Position numbers and translations under genes: made by a program
The notes under the pieces: model-generated
What the model saw: the letters and a program-made list of their open reading frames with translations, nothing else
Told to the model about the DNA's origin: nothing
Databases searched by the model: none
Shown here: one piece after another, positions 43,833 through 52,326 of the stretch
Numbering within the stretch: the first letter of the stretch is position 1
Layout: every line of letters starts with the position of its first letter
Source of the DNA: Thermoleophilia bacterium
Lineage (GTDB): Bacteria > Actinomycetota > Thermoleophilia > BMS3ABIN01
Reading direction: 5' to 3'
Length of the DNA: 64,000 nt
Assembly: GCA_020053595.1 (NCBI GenBank)
Contig: JAGVMV010000047.1
Span: 23,635 to 87,634, forward strand

Positions 43833-45341
43833 TTGAATAGCCAACCGGGGCGGGAAGTGTTGAGGGCACGTTCGCGGCTGCGGGAGCACCCGCGCTACCG
43901 CTGGCTGGTGCTGGTCACAGTGGCCGGCGGCCTGATGATGGCAATTCTGAGCTCGTCAATCGTCAACATCGCCCTGCCGACCATCACCGCCGAGTTCGGC
44001 TCCAGCATCACCACCATGACCTGGGTGGTCACCATCTTCATGATCACCCAGGCGACGCTGATGCCGGTCTGGGGGCGTGCCGGCGATCTTTACGGCCACA
44101 AGAGGATTTTCATTACCGGCCTGCTGATTTTCTCGGCCACCTCGATCCTCTGCACCGTGGCCTGGAACCCCTACAGTTTGATCGTCGGGCGCGCACTGCA
44201 GGCGGTCGGGGCGAGCGCCCTGTCGCCGATGGCCCTGGCCTTTGTTTTCGAGGCGTTTCCGCCGCGGGACCGGGCCCAGGCGCTGGGCGTCATGGGCGGG
44301 GTCATGGGGGCGGCGCCGGTTATCGGCCTCACCGGTGGTGGCCTGCTGGTGGAGGCGTTCGGCTGGCGCAGCGTCTTCTTCATTTATATTCCGCTTTGCG
44401 CCGTTATCGTGCCGGCGGCGCTCTTCGTGCTCCGGGAATCGGAAAAACAGGAGCGGACCGGCTTTGACGTCCTCGGCGGCGCGCTGCTCTCCACCGGTCT
44501 TTTCAGTGGTCTGATGGGGCTGAACGAGGGAGATAACTGGGGCTGGAGCGACGGGCGCACGCTGGCCTGTTTCGCCCTGATGGCGGCACTGCTTGCCAGC
44601 TTTGTCTGGTGGGAAAATCGGGTAGCACGGCCGATGCTGGACCTGACCCTGCTGAGAATCAGGTCGCTGGCGACGGCCAACATCGCCGGTTTCTTTTCAT
44701 CGGGGGCGATGTTCGGCTCGCTGGTGCTGTTGCCTTACTTCTTCCAGGCGGTGCTGGGTGAAAGCTCCTCAGCCACCGGCTTTGAAATCGCGCCGCTGGC
44801 GCTAATGTTCGTGTTGGTGGCGCCGATCGGTGGCAGGCTGACCGCCAGGATCGGGCCACGTAAAACGGCCTCGGCGGGACTGGTCATCGCTGCCACGGGA
44901 TTCTTCCTGCTGGCGACGCAGTTATCCGCGGATGTCTCGAAGCTCAGGATCGCCATGGCCATCGTGGTCATGGGCATCGGCCTGGGTATGACCATGGCGC
45001 CGCTGACCACGGCGGCGGTGCACGACGCTCCCGCGGACAAGCGCGGCATTGCCTCGTCCCTGCCGAACATGAGCCGTTTTATCGGCGGCTCGTTCGCCAT
45101 CGCCATCTTCGGCTCTTTTCTCTCCTCGCGTGTCACCAGTCATATGGCCGCTGCGGGCGTTCCGGCGGGGAGCATCACGAACGGCGCTTCCTCAGGCGGC
45201 GGCGGCGTCGCTGGCGACAATTTTCTGGTGAATCAGGCACTCGCGCTTTCCTTTCGCGACGTCTTCTTTTTCGCCATCTCGTTCATTGCCATTTCCCTGG
45301 TTGTGGTGCAGTTTATCCCCAGGCTGAAGCATGAAGCGTAG
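43833..45341 (+). CDS. MFS multidrug transporter, DHA2 (14-helix) family
   Basis: A 502-residue EmrB/QacA-type proton antiporter with about 14 hydrophobic segments. Family motifs include SSIVNIALPTITAEFG in helix 1, the loop motif GRAGDLYGHKRIF, and the C-type antiporter motif GGVMGAAPVIGLTGGGLLV in helix 5. It lies 18 bases after the ABC permease, so the operon has both an ATP- and a proton-driven exporter, a layout seen in self-resistance or detergent/antibiotic export units (inference). A terminator follows. Confidence 0.93.
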   Translation: MNSQPGREVLRARSRLREHPRYRWLVLVTVAGGLMMAILSSSIVNIALPTITAEFGSSITTMTWVVTIFMITQATLMPVWGRAGDLYGHKRIFITGLLIFSATSILCTVAWNPYSLIVGRALQAVGASALSPMALAFVFEAFPPRDRAQALGVMGGVMGAAPVIGLTGGGLLVEAFGWRSVFFIYIPLCAVIVPAALFVLRESEKQERTGFDVLGGALLSTGLFSGLMGLNEGDNWGWSDGRTLACFALMAALLASFVWWENRVARPMLDLTLLRIRSLATANIAGFFSSGAMFGSLVLLPYFFQAVLGESSSATGFEIAPLALMFVLVAPIGGRLTARIGPRKTASAGLVIAATGFFLLATQLSADVSKLRIAMAIVVMGIGLGMTMAPLTTAAVHDAPADKRGIASSLPNMSRFIGGSFAIAIFGSFLSSRVTSHMAAAGVPAGSITNGASSGGGGVAGDNFLVNQALALSFRDVFFFAISFIAISLVVVQFIPRLKHEA

Positions 45342-45375
45342 GGAAAGGAACGATAGCCCTGCGCCGGAAATAAAA

Positions 45376-45399
45376 AAGGGACGCAACCCCGCGTCCCTT
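45376..45399. terminator. Bidirectional rho-independent terminator
   Basis: AAGGGACGC pairs with GCGTCCCTT around a six-base loop (nine pairs). On the minus strand it is followed by a run of T (from TAAAAAA at 45371-45377), serving the leftward small gene; the plus-strand transcript of the MFS gene also ends here. Confidence 0.8.
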
Positions 45400-45508
45400 G
45401 TTCGTTGTTCGCATGTGCCTGAAAAAGGCCTTGCATATGCTGGTAAAAGATCTTATTTATCCACCACTCACCGCAGCTCGGCTGCTCCGCCAAGTCGCCT
45501 CGGCTAAT

Positions 45509-45667
45509 TTATTCGACCGCCGCGCTCCGTAGCTCGGCGATCTCGTCCTCGATCTCCAGCATCTGGAAATCGATGGCATGCGCGCCATGGTTGGAGCGGA
45601 CCTTTCTCAGTTCGCTCAACTCCTCTTTCAGTTTTTCTATCCGCTGGTCTCGTTCCTGGGCTGTCAT
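45509..45667 (-). CDS. Small coiled-coil protein of unknown function
   Basis: A 52-residue acidic helical peptide with heptad-like spacing (RIEKLKEELSELRKVRSN, then FQMLEIEDEIAELRSA). The ATG at 45667 follows CAGGAG at good spacing; the frame extends 40 codons upstream without support. It may be a small dimerising protein. It lies downstream of the NRAMP-related gene on the same strand. Confidence 0.6.
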   Translation of the reverse strand: MTAQERDQRIEKLKEELSELRKVRSNHGAHAIDFQMLEIEDEIAELRSAAVE

Positions 45668-45799
45668 GGCACACTCCTGAAAATTTGATGGCTGCTTTAC
45701 TGAAGCTTTGAAATTTAGACGTGGTTTTCGCTCAAAGGTTGCAAAAATATCAGACGATGATACTGGCCGGCGCAGGGACAAACACATCGATCGGCTGGT

Positions 45800-47110
45800 T
45801 TAACCGAAGAAACTGGTCACCACCAGCAGCAGGCTCAGCACGATCAGGGCCGCCGTGGTCAGCCCGGCGACGACATTATGCCGCCGGCTATTGGCATACT
45901 TCCCCATGATCCCCTTGTCGTTGACGATTACCATCACAAAAATCAGGATCAGAGGCAGCAGAATTCCATTGACGTCCTGTGCCAGCACCATGATGGTCAA
46001 GAGCGGCAGGTTGGGGATCAGCGCCACCGCCGCCCCGATGACTATGGAAGCGGTGAAGATGCCGTGGAAGATCGGCGCCTCCTTGAAGGAGCGGTTCACC
46101 CCGGACTCAAAGCCGAAGGCCTCGCAGATGGCGTAGGCGGTGGCCAGCGGCAGGATGCCCGCCGCCAGCACCGAGGCGTTCAGCAGCCCGAAGGCGAAAA
46201 GCTTCGAGGCCCATTCCCCCGCCAGTGGCACCAGGGCCTGGGCAGCGTCGGAGGCGGTCTCGATATCGCCGCCGGTTTTATAAATGGTCGCGGCGCAGGC
46301 GACGATGATGAACAGCGCCACCACATCGGTGACGACCGCCCCCATGATCACCTCGGCCTTGGTGTAGCGGATATGCTTGATGGAAATGCCTTTGTCCACC
46401 ACGTAGGCCTGGATGAAGAACTGGCCCCAGGGCGTGATCGTCGTGCCGATGACGGCGATGAAGAGCAGGATATAGCTGGCGTTCATCTGGAAGGATGGCA
46501 CCACGGTGCGGTGCAGCGCCTCGCCCCAGTCCGGGTGAGCCATGAATCCCGAGACTACATAAGTCAGGTAGAAACTGGAGAAGACCAGGAAGACCCGCTC
46601 GGCGATCTTGTAGGAACCGCGTACCACGAGCAGCCAGATGAAGACCGCCACGAAAGGCACTGAGTAATACTTCGAGGCGCCAAAGAGCTGGAAGCTGGAG
46701 GCGATGCCGGAGAACTCGGAGATGGTCGTGCCCAGGTTCGCTATCAGCATGGCGGCCATGGCGAACAGGGTCAGCTTCAGGCGGAAGCGTTCGCGGATCA
46801 GCGCCGCCAGCCCCTGGCCGGTCACCACCCCCATGCGGGCGCCCATCTCCTGGGTAACCGCCAGGCTGAGGGTTATCAGCAGTAACATCCAGAGCATGCT
46901 GTAGCCGAAACGGCCGCCGGCCATGGAATAGGTGGCGATGCCGCCGGCATCGTTATCGGCATTGGCGGTGATCAGGCCGGGACCCATCATGGCGAGGAAG
47001 AGCAGCAGGCGGGTGCGGCCGATGCGTGGCATCCGGGGTAACCGGGGGCTGGGTAGTTGGGACAGCCGGGAACGGCCGATGTGCGGGAGTGCCTTCAGGC
47101 GGCGTCGCAT
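45800..47110 (-). CDS. NRAMP-related divalent metal transporter, probably Mg2+ (NRMT-like)
   Basis: A 436-residue SLC11/NRAMP-fold carrier with about 11 hydrophobic helices. In helix 1 the canonical DPGN is replaced: residues 50-57 read NADNDAGG. In helix 6 the canonical MPH becomes TPW (residues 226-228, GTTITPWGQFF). These changes match the magnesium-transporting NRAMP-related branch described in Eggerthella (family knowledge, recalled). An M-box riboswitch and an MgtE-sensor-like protein lie directly upstream on the same transcript, supporting Mg2+ as substrate. A basic, disordered N-terminus of about 33 residues precedes helix 1. Confidence is high for fold, moderate for substrate. Confidence 0.85.
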   Translation of the reverse strand: MRRRLKALPHIGRSRLSQLPSPRLPRMPRIGRTRLLLFLAMMGPGLITANADNDAGGIATYSMAGGRFGYSMLWMLLLITLSLAVTQEMGARMGVVTGQGLAALIRERFRLKLTLFAMAAMLIANLGTTISEFSGIASSFQLFGASKYYSVPFVAVFIWLLVVRGSYKIAERVFLVFSSFYLTYVVSGFMAHPDWGEALHRTVVPSFQMNASYILLFIAVIGTTITPWGQFFIQAYVVDKGISIKHIRYTKAEVIMGAVVTDVVALFIIVACAATIYKTGGDIETASDAAQALVPLAGEWASKLFAFGLLNASVLAAGILPLATAYAICEAFGFESGVNRSFKEAPIFHGIFTASIVIGAAVALIPNLPLLTIMVLAQDVNGILLPLILIFVMVIVNDKGIMGKYANSRRHNVVAGLTTAALIVLSLLLVVTSFFG

Positions 47111-47125
47111 GGTTCGGGCTCCAGG

Positions 47126-48370
47126 CTAGCCGAAGATCTTCGGCAGCCGTTTCTTCCAGGTGAGGGGCAGGATGATGTCGATGGCGTCGTCCACGGTTAC
47201 GATGCCGCGCAGGACGTTCTCCTCATCGATAACCGGCACTGCCAAAAGGTTGTACTTGGCCACGACCTGGGCGACTTCCTCGAGCTTGGCGTCGTCGCGG
47301 ATGCTGATCAGGTGGTGCTCCATGAACTCCTCGACCTTCTGGTCGCGCCGCGCCAGCAGCAGGCCGCGCAGGGAAATAACCCCCGCAAGATGGCCGTCGT
47401 CGTCGACGACATACATGTAATAAATGGTCTCGGCGTCGGGTTCCAGCTCGCGCAGGCGGCCGATGGCCTGGCCGGCGGTCATTCCCGGCGGCACGGCCAC
47501 GAACTCGGTGGTCATGATGCCACCGGCGGTATCCTCCTCATAACTCAGGAGCTGGCGAACGTCACGCGCCTCTTTTTTGCGCATGTTTCCCAGCAGCGCC
47601 GCCGCTTTTTCCTCGGGCAGGTCCGCCAGCAGGTCGGCGGCGTCGTCCGGGTCCATGTTGGAAAGGATGGTGGCGGCCTTCCGCTCGTCCATGTCGTTGA
47701 GCAGCGTAGCCTGGAAATTGGGGTGCATCTCCTCAACGGTGTCGGCGGCGATCTCGGCCTCGAGGGCCTCGACCACGGCGACCCGCTCCTCGGGAGAAAG
47801 TTCGTTGGCGATGTCGGCGATGTCGGCGGGGTGCAGAAGCGCCAGTTTGTCATGGGTAACCTGCAGCTTCATGCCGCTGCTTTCACCGGCCGCGACTGGC
47901 TCCACCGTCTTCCAGTCCAGCAGGTGGGGCTCTACCCGGCGTGAAAGCCGCTCGGCCAGACGCGATAGTCCCAGCCTCCTCATGATGGCGCCACCGGAAA
48001 TATCCACACCGACCACCCGCAGGCTGCCGTTGGCGCGGGCCAGCTGGAGGTCGTTGACACGGATGAGCTTGTGGCCCTCGGTATCGACGATCTGTTTGTC
48101 GAGGATGTCGCCGGCCAGGAATATCTCGCCATCTTCGGGCTCTACGGCCTTAAGCTCGGCCGCCGGCAGGCGCAGCATCGTCTGGGATTCCTCGAAATTG
48201 CGGACCAGCTGCCAGGGGAGCAGCATCTTCTGGCGCCCGCTCTTGACGACCAGCTTGGTGGCCGAGGGGTATTTGCGCTTGATGGTGACGACGATGTCGT
48301 CCAGCGTGCCCACGGTTTGTGACCTTGAGTCCTTGACCTGCTGCCCCAGTAACTTGCTCAAGAAAAACAT
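47126..48370 (-). CDS. PRC-barrel / MgtE N-domain / CBS protein without a transport domain
   Basis: A 414-residue soluble protein. ATG 48370 follows AGGTGA. Residues about 1-160 form PRC-barrel-like modules (MFFLSKLLGQQVKDSRSQTVG, HKLIRVNDLQLARA). A region near 190-300 matches the MgtE intracellular N domain (LLHPADIADIANELSPEER and NMDPDDAADLLADLPEEKA). Two CBS motifs follow (IMTTEFVAVPPGM and MEHHLISIRDDAK). MgtE's five-helix pore is absent. In MgtE these cytoplasmic parts sense Mg2+ and gate the channel. Here the neighbouring NRAMP-related carrier, 15 bases downstream, is the likely partner (inference). Confidence 0.88.
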   Translation of the reverse strand: MFFLSKLLGQQVKDSRSQTVGTLDDIVVTIKRKYPSATKLVVKSGRQKMLLPWQLVRNFEESQTMLRLPAAELKAVEPEDGEIFLAGDILDKQIVDTEGHKLIRVNDLQLARANGSLRVVGVDISGGAIMRRLGLSRLAERLSRRVEPHLLDWKTVEPVAAGESSGMKLQVTHDKLALLHPADIADIANELSPEERVAVVEALEAEIAADTVEEMHPNFQATLLNDMDERKAATILSNMDPDDAADLLADLPEEKAAALLGNMRKKEARDVRQLLSYEEDTAGGIMTTEFVAVPPGMTAGQAIGRLRELEPDAETIYYMYVVDDDGHLAGVISLRGLLLARRDQKVEEFMEHHLISIRDDAKLEEVAQVVAKYNLLAVPVIDEENVLRGIVTVDDAIDIILPLTWKKRLPKIFG

Positions 48371-48455
48371 GCTGCTCACCTGCCCTTCGATTCCAGACTG
48401 ACACCCGATTCGGAAGGGAACTTCCGTTCCGGGGAATTTTTCCATTTCCGGGAAT

Positions 48456-48480
48456 AAAAAAACCTCCCGTGGGGAGGCTC
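48456..48480 (-). terminator. Riboswitch-controlled rho-independent terminator
   Basis: Read on the minus strand, CCTCCC-CAC-GGGAGG is followed by seven T (48456-48462). It lies between the M-box aptamer and the coding region, about 90 bases before the start codon, the position of an expression platform. High Mg2+ would favour termination (family knowledge). Confidence 0.85.
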
Positions 48481-48568
48481 AGGCTGGCGCTACCGGCCAC
48501 CCATACAGGTGGAACCGGTCGTCGCAAACAGGCAGGCGCACAGAAGCACGCCCGCAAAGGCCTTCCCC

Positions 48569-48762
48569 AACTCGTACAAGCTTTGGCACAGCGCATCGTA
48601 GAGTGCTTTGGAAACGTGGGATGCAACGACCCACGCCACCCATTGCTCTCAGCCGTTTCGGACAAAACCTTATGCCGGTAATGCCTGTTCTACCCGTTGG
48701 GGTCTTTGGACCTTTCCGGGCAACGGCCTGTGTCCGCGCTGGAGCCTCACCTAACGAGGATA
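48569..48762 (-). ncRNA. M-box (ykoK) Mg2+ riboswitch aptamer
   Basis: On the minus strand the conserved 5' element GTTAGGTGAGGCTCC (48741-48755 region) is followed by CCGTTGCCC, GGTCCAAAGACCCCAA and CGGGTAGAACAG, all in the order found in the B. subtilis mgtE leader. The 3' part GTGCCAAAGC ... ACGAG closes the aptamer, with CTCGT at the 5' end pairing with ACGAG at 48570-48575 as P1. It controls the MgtE-sensor and NRAMP-related genes. Boundaries are approximate. Confidence 0.9.
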
Positions 48763-48777
48763 CGGCTTTGCATATCT

Positions 48778-48806
48778 AAACTAGTCCCGCGAAGGTTTAT
48801 TGTCAA
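48778..48806 (-). promoter_or_regulatory. Promoter of the M-box transcript
   Basis: A perfect -35 TTGACA (48806-48801) stands 17 bases from TAGTTT (48783-48778), a weak -10, on the minus strand. Transcription would begin near 48771, just before the M-box aptamer. The same 80 bases must also carry the rightward promoter of the response regulator. Confidence 0.6.
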
Positions 48807-48840
48807 GGCGCGGCAGGGATTGTCTGATAGAATTTCATTT

Positions 48841-49566
48841 ATGGCGAAGTCCTCTGAAATTACCGCTCGGGTGCTCATTGTCGAGGATGACGAGAGCATC
48901 TCCGAAGCCATCACCTTCAAGCTCCGGCAGCAGGGATATGCCTGCCTGACGGCAGCCGATGGCCTTGAAGGCTTGAGGCTGCTCAGGCGGGAGAATCCCG
49001 ACCTCATGGTGCTCGACCTGATGTTGCCCGGCATGGACGGCTGGAAGCTTTGCGAGCAGGCGCGGGAAGAAGGCTTCGGCCTGCCGATCATCATCGTCAG
49101 CGCCCGCACCAGCGAGTTCGACAAGGTCCAGGCGCTTTCGCTGGGGGCGGACGATTATCTGACCAAGCCCTTCGGCATGAACGAGCTGGCTGCCCGGGTG
49201 GAGGCGCACCTGCGCCGGGTTCAGCGGCCTGGCGCCGCGCCGGGAACCGCAACCGGAAACAGGATCGAGGCGGGCCCCCTCAGCATCGATCCCCGGCGCA
49301 AGGAGGCCTTCGCCGAAGGCGAGCCCCTGGGCCTGACCTCCAAGGAATACGCCGTTCTGTATCTGGTGGCCAGCCAGGCGCCCATGGTCCTGTCCAGGGA
49401 AGATATCTACCGTTCCGTCTGGGGATACGAGATGCTGCACGGAGACCGCTCGGTGGATGTCTTTGTCAGGAGGATAAGGAAGAAACTGCAGGCGAAGATT
49501 CCCTCAGTGTCGTTTCTGCACACCCATTACGGCTTTGGCTACAAGTTTGAGATGAAAGAAGACTAG
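48841..49566 (+). CDS. PhoB/RegX3-type response regulator
   Basis: A 241-residue OmpR-family regulator. The receiver has the acidic pair VEDDES, the phospho-acceptor aspartate in MVLDLMLPGMDG, and lysine in YLTKPFGMNE. The C-terminal winged helix includes GLTSKEYAVLYLV and RSVDVFVRRIRKKL, then FLHTHYGFGYKFE. ATG 48841 gives the typical MAKSSEITARVLIVEDD start. It faces the histidine-kinase gene of the pst cluster, so it is the likely phosphate regulator that reads the PHO boxes at 55158 and 55573 (inference). Its own stop codon begins the tandem repeat at 49564. Confidence 0.9.
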   Translation: MAKSSEITARVLIVEDDESISEAITFKLRQQGYACLTAADGLEGLRLLRRENPDLMVLDLMLPGMDGWKLCEQAREEGFGLPIIIVSARTSEFDKVQALSLGADDYLTKPFGMNELAARVEAHLRRVQRPGAAPGTATGNRIEAGPLSIDPRRKEAFAEGEPLGLTSKEYAVLYLVASQAPMVLSREDIYRSVWGYEMLHGDRSVDVFVRRIRKKLQAKIPSVSFLHTHYGFGYKFEMKED

Positions 49567-49634
49567 GAGCGCGGGGGAAACTGAACTAAGGGCGCCCAGG
49601 GAAACTGAGCTAGGAGCGCGCAGGGAAACTGAGC
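49564..49634. repeat. Threefold 23-24-bp tandem repeat across the kinase 3' end
   Basis: Three adjacent copies (49564-49586, 49587-49610, 49611-49634) share the core GGGAAACTGA and the TAG/TAA at their left edge. Read on the minus strand each copy spells the last residues of the histidine kinase plus stop (LSFPARS-stop, LSFPGRP-stop, then FSFPRAP). The repeat begins at the stop codon of the convergent regulator. Confidence 0.85.
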
Positions 49635-50821
49635 GTGACCTGGGTGCCGAACCCCTCCCGGCTTTTGGCAGAGACCTTGCCGCCACCGCTCTCCACTACA
49701 TGCTTGACGATGGACAAACCCAGGCCGGTGCCACCCATCCGCCGGCTGCGTGATTTGTCCACCCGATAGAAGCGCTCGAAGATATGGGGCAGGTGCTCGG
49801 CATCGATGCCGATGCCATCGTCCCGCACCACAATCTTTATTCCCCCTCCGACCCTTTCGGCGTTCAGCTCCACATGTGAGCCCCGGCCGCTGTATTTGAT
49901 GGCGTTCTCGAGCAGGTTGGTCAGCACGGTCGTGGCCATGCGGTCGGAGAGCGGCAACACCAGTCCCGACCGGACCTGATTGTCGATGCTGATGTCTGAC
50001 TGCCGCGCCAGCGATTCCAGCTTTGCGACGATCTTTTCGACTACCTCAGCGGTGTCGGTTTTGCCGGAGATAGCTTCCGTGGCGCCGGATTCCAGCGATG
50101 ACAAAAACAGGATCTCGTCGACCAGCTGGCCCAGCCGCTGCGTCTCCTGATCGACCCGGCCGAGAAACCGGGAGGCTTCCTCGGGAGAAATCGCCGGATC
50201 CTGGAGCGCCTCAACCATCGCCCGGATGCCCGCCAGCGGCGTGCGCAACTCGTGTGAAACGGTGGCCGCGAACTGGGAACGCAGCTCGCCGAAGTCCATG
50301 GTGGCGGCTACGTCCTGCAGAAATACCAGGCATTCCGCTGCCTCTCCCGAGTGGTAAGGGATCAGTCGCGCCTGGTAGGTATGGCGGCCACCGGCGTAAA
50401 GCCTGACGGTCACGATGGCCGGTTTGAGCGACGCCATTGCCGAACGCGCCGCTTCGTCCAGCTCGTGGCTGCCCATGGTTTCCAGCAATCCGCGGCGGCG
50501 GCGTGGCTGGTCCAGCTCCTGCTCGGCGCGCGCGCTCAGATCGACGATCAGCCGCTGTTCGTTCAGCAGCAGGACGGGCAGGGGAGAGTCGAGCAGCATT
50601 CTTTCCAGGCGGGTTTTAAAGAGCGGCAGGGCGGCGGCTTCATCCGCCCGCGATGCGAGGGAGCGGACCGCCTCTTCGAGAGATGTGCCGCCGGTTGCCC
50701 GGACGGTTTCGGCTATCGAGGCACGCTCTTTACGCAACTTCTGCAGAATCATGAGGTTGACCACTAAAGCCCCGAGCAGAGCGCCGCTGATTGCCAGCAG
50801 TATTATTTCGGTCGGACTCAT
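49610..50821 (-). CDS. PhoR/SenX3-type sensor histidine kinase
   Basis: A 403-residue kinase with one N-terminal membrane helix (IILLAISGALLGALVVNLMIL), a PAS-like region (residues about 75-165), then the HisKA and ATPase domains. Motifs: H box FAATVSHELRTPLAGI, N box NLLENAIKYS, G1 DDGIGIDAEHLP, F box FERFYRVDKSRSR, G2 GGTGLGLSIVKH. SenX3-like kinases have this single-helix layout (family knowledge). It is the last gene of pstSCAB-phoU on the minus strand, 21 bases after phoU. Its 3' end lies in a threefold tandem repeat. Confidence 0.9.
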   Translation of the reverse strand: MSPTEIILLAISGALLGALVVNLMILQKLRKERASIAETVRATGGTSLEEAVRSLASRADEAAALPLFKTRLERMLLDSPLPVLLLNEQRLIVDLSARAEQELDQPRRRRGLLETMGSHELDEAARSAMASLKPAIVTVRLYAGGRHTYQARLIPYHSGEAAECLVFLQDVAATMDFGELRSQFAATVSHELRTPLAGIRAMVEALQDPAISPEEASRFLGRVDQETQRLGQLVDEILFLSSLESGATEAISGKTDTAEVVEKIVAKLESLARQSDISIDNQVRSGLVLPLSDRMATTVLTNLLENAIKYSGRGSHVELNAERVGGGIKIVVRDDGIGIDAEHLPHIFERFYRVDKSRSRRMGGTGLGLSIVKHVVESGGGKVSAKSREGFGTQVTLSFPARS

Positions 50822-50842
50822 ATCCTGGTGGCCATTAGCTGC

Positions 50843-51532
50843 TCATTCGCCAAAACGCGTGTCCGGGTCGTTGTCGAAATATTTGCCATCCAGGTGTCCG
50901 GTAACCAGGAAGTCGATGCGTTCTCCCATGTCGACGACCTGGTCGGCGATGCGCTCGATGTAACGGCTGGCAAGAGCGATGTGCGTGGCCCACTCCGCGG
51001 ATGACGCCTCTTCCTCCTTCGGGTGCAGGAGCCGACCAAGGATCTCCTTATACATCTCGTCGATGGGTTCGTCGATTTCCACCAGCGATTTGGCCAGCTC
51101 CACATCGCGGTCGGCGAAAGCCTTGATGCCCTGGCGGATCACTTCGAGCGCCTGGGCTGACATTTTGCGGAGAAGCTCCATGTAGGGCTCGGCGCCGGCG
51201 GTCCGCTCCAGCCGCTTGGCTATCTTGGCAATGTTGACTGCCAGGTCGCCGATGCGCTCCAGGTGCAGGCTGACCAGCAGGCAGGTGTGGAGCAGGCGCA
51301 GGTCCCGGGCTACCGGTTGCTGCTGTGCCTGCAGTGACAGGCACTTGCCCTCGATCCACAAGTTGAGTTCGTTGATGTCGTCGTCGCCGGCGATGACCGC
51401 GTTGGCCAGGGAGCGGTCGCCCTTGAATAGGGACTGGGTGGAGAGGTCCACCGCTTCGACGACCAGGCTTCCCATCCTCAGGATCTCCTCGTTCAACTGC
51501 TTGAGCCCTTCGTGAAACGACTGTCTGGTCAT
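50843..51532 (-). CDS. phoU: Phosphate signalling protein PhoU
   Basis: A 229-residue protein of two three-helix PhoU repeats; each repeat carries the metal-site type motif (EAVDLSTQSL... and residues around ERIGDLAVNIAKIAKRL and ERIADQVVDMGERIDFL). The DxxxDE-like acidic clusters are present. It links the Pst transporter to the histidine kinase and lowers kinase signalling when phosphate is plentiful (family knowledge). Two bases separate its ATG from the pstB stop. Confidence 0.95.
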   Translation of the reverse strand: MTRQSFHEGLKQLNEEILRMGSLVVEAVDLSTQSLFKGDRSLANAVIAGDDDINELNLWIEGKCLSLQAQQQPVARDLRLLHTCLLVSLHLERIGDLAVNIAKIAKRLERTAGAEPYMELLRKMSAQALEVIRQGIKAFADRDVELAKSLVEIDEPIDEMYKEILGRLLHPKEEEASSAEWATHIALASRYIERIADQVVDMGERIDFLVTGHLDGKYFDNDPDTRFGE

Positions 51533-51534
51533 GG

Positions 51535-52326
51535 CTACCCGAACCTTCCCGTGATGTAGTTTTCAGTTTCCTTGCGGTCCGGCATGGTGAATATCTTGCT
51601 CGTGAGTCCATATTCCACGAGCCGGCCCGGCTCCCCTGTTTCCTGGATCAGCATGAAGCCGGTGTATTCGGAGACCCTGGCCGCCTGCTGCATGTTGTGG
51701 GTGACGATGATGATGGTGTAGTCCTTCTTGAGCGAGTCCATCGTATCCTCGATCTGCTGTGTTGCTACCGGATCCAGTGCCGAACACGGTTCATCCATGA
51801 GGATTATCTCAGGTTCCACCGCCAGCGTCCTGGCTATGCAGAGCCGTTGTTGCTGGCCGCCGGAAAGTTCCATGGCCGAAGTCTTCAGCTTGTTTTTTAC
51901 CTCTTTCCACAAGGCGGCCTGTTTCAGCGCCTGTTCGACAATGCCATCGAGCTCATCGCTGCTCTTTCTTCCCTGGATGCGGGGGCCATAAGCCACATTG
52001 TCATATATGGACTTGGGGAAGGGATTGGGCTTCTGGAATATCTCGCCGACCCGGGACCGGAGGCTGACGACATCCACATCGTCCGCATAGATATCCTTGC
52101 CGTCGAGCAGCACCTCGCCCTTGACCCTGGTCTTGCCCATGACCTCGTGCATGCGGTTCATCAGCCTCAGCACCGTCGACTTGCCACAGCCGGATGGCCC
52201 GATAAGCGCCGTGACCGTGTTCTCCCGGATTTCCAGGTTGATGTCCTCCAGGGCCTTGAAATCCCCGTAGTAGAAATCAACCCCCTTGAGTTGCACTACG
52301 CTTCTTGCTGCTTCCACGGCTACCAT
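51535..52326 (-). CDS. pstB: Phosphate ABC transporter ATP-binding protein PstB
   Basis: A 263-residue ATPase. ATG 52326 follows AGGAGGAAGAG; the frame runs 30 codons further upstream without support. Motifs: [25 protein letters not shown] (Q-loop typical of PstB), signature [16 protein letters not shown], Walker [24 protein letters not shown]. It overlaps the 3' end of pstA by seven bases. Confidence 0.96.
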   Translation of the reverse strand: MVAVEAARSVVQLKGVDFYYGDFKALEDINLEIRENTVTALIGPSGCGKSTVLRLMNRMHEVMGKTRVKGEVLLDGKDIYADDVDVVSLRSRVGEIFQKPNPFPKSIYDNVAYGPRIQGRKSSDELDGIVEQALKQAALWKEVKNKLKTSAMELSGGQQQRLCIARTLAVEPEIILMDEPCSALDPVATQQIEDTMDSLKKDYTIIIVTHNMQQAARVSEYTGFMLIQETGEPGRLVEYGLTSKIFTMPDRKETENYITGRFG

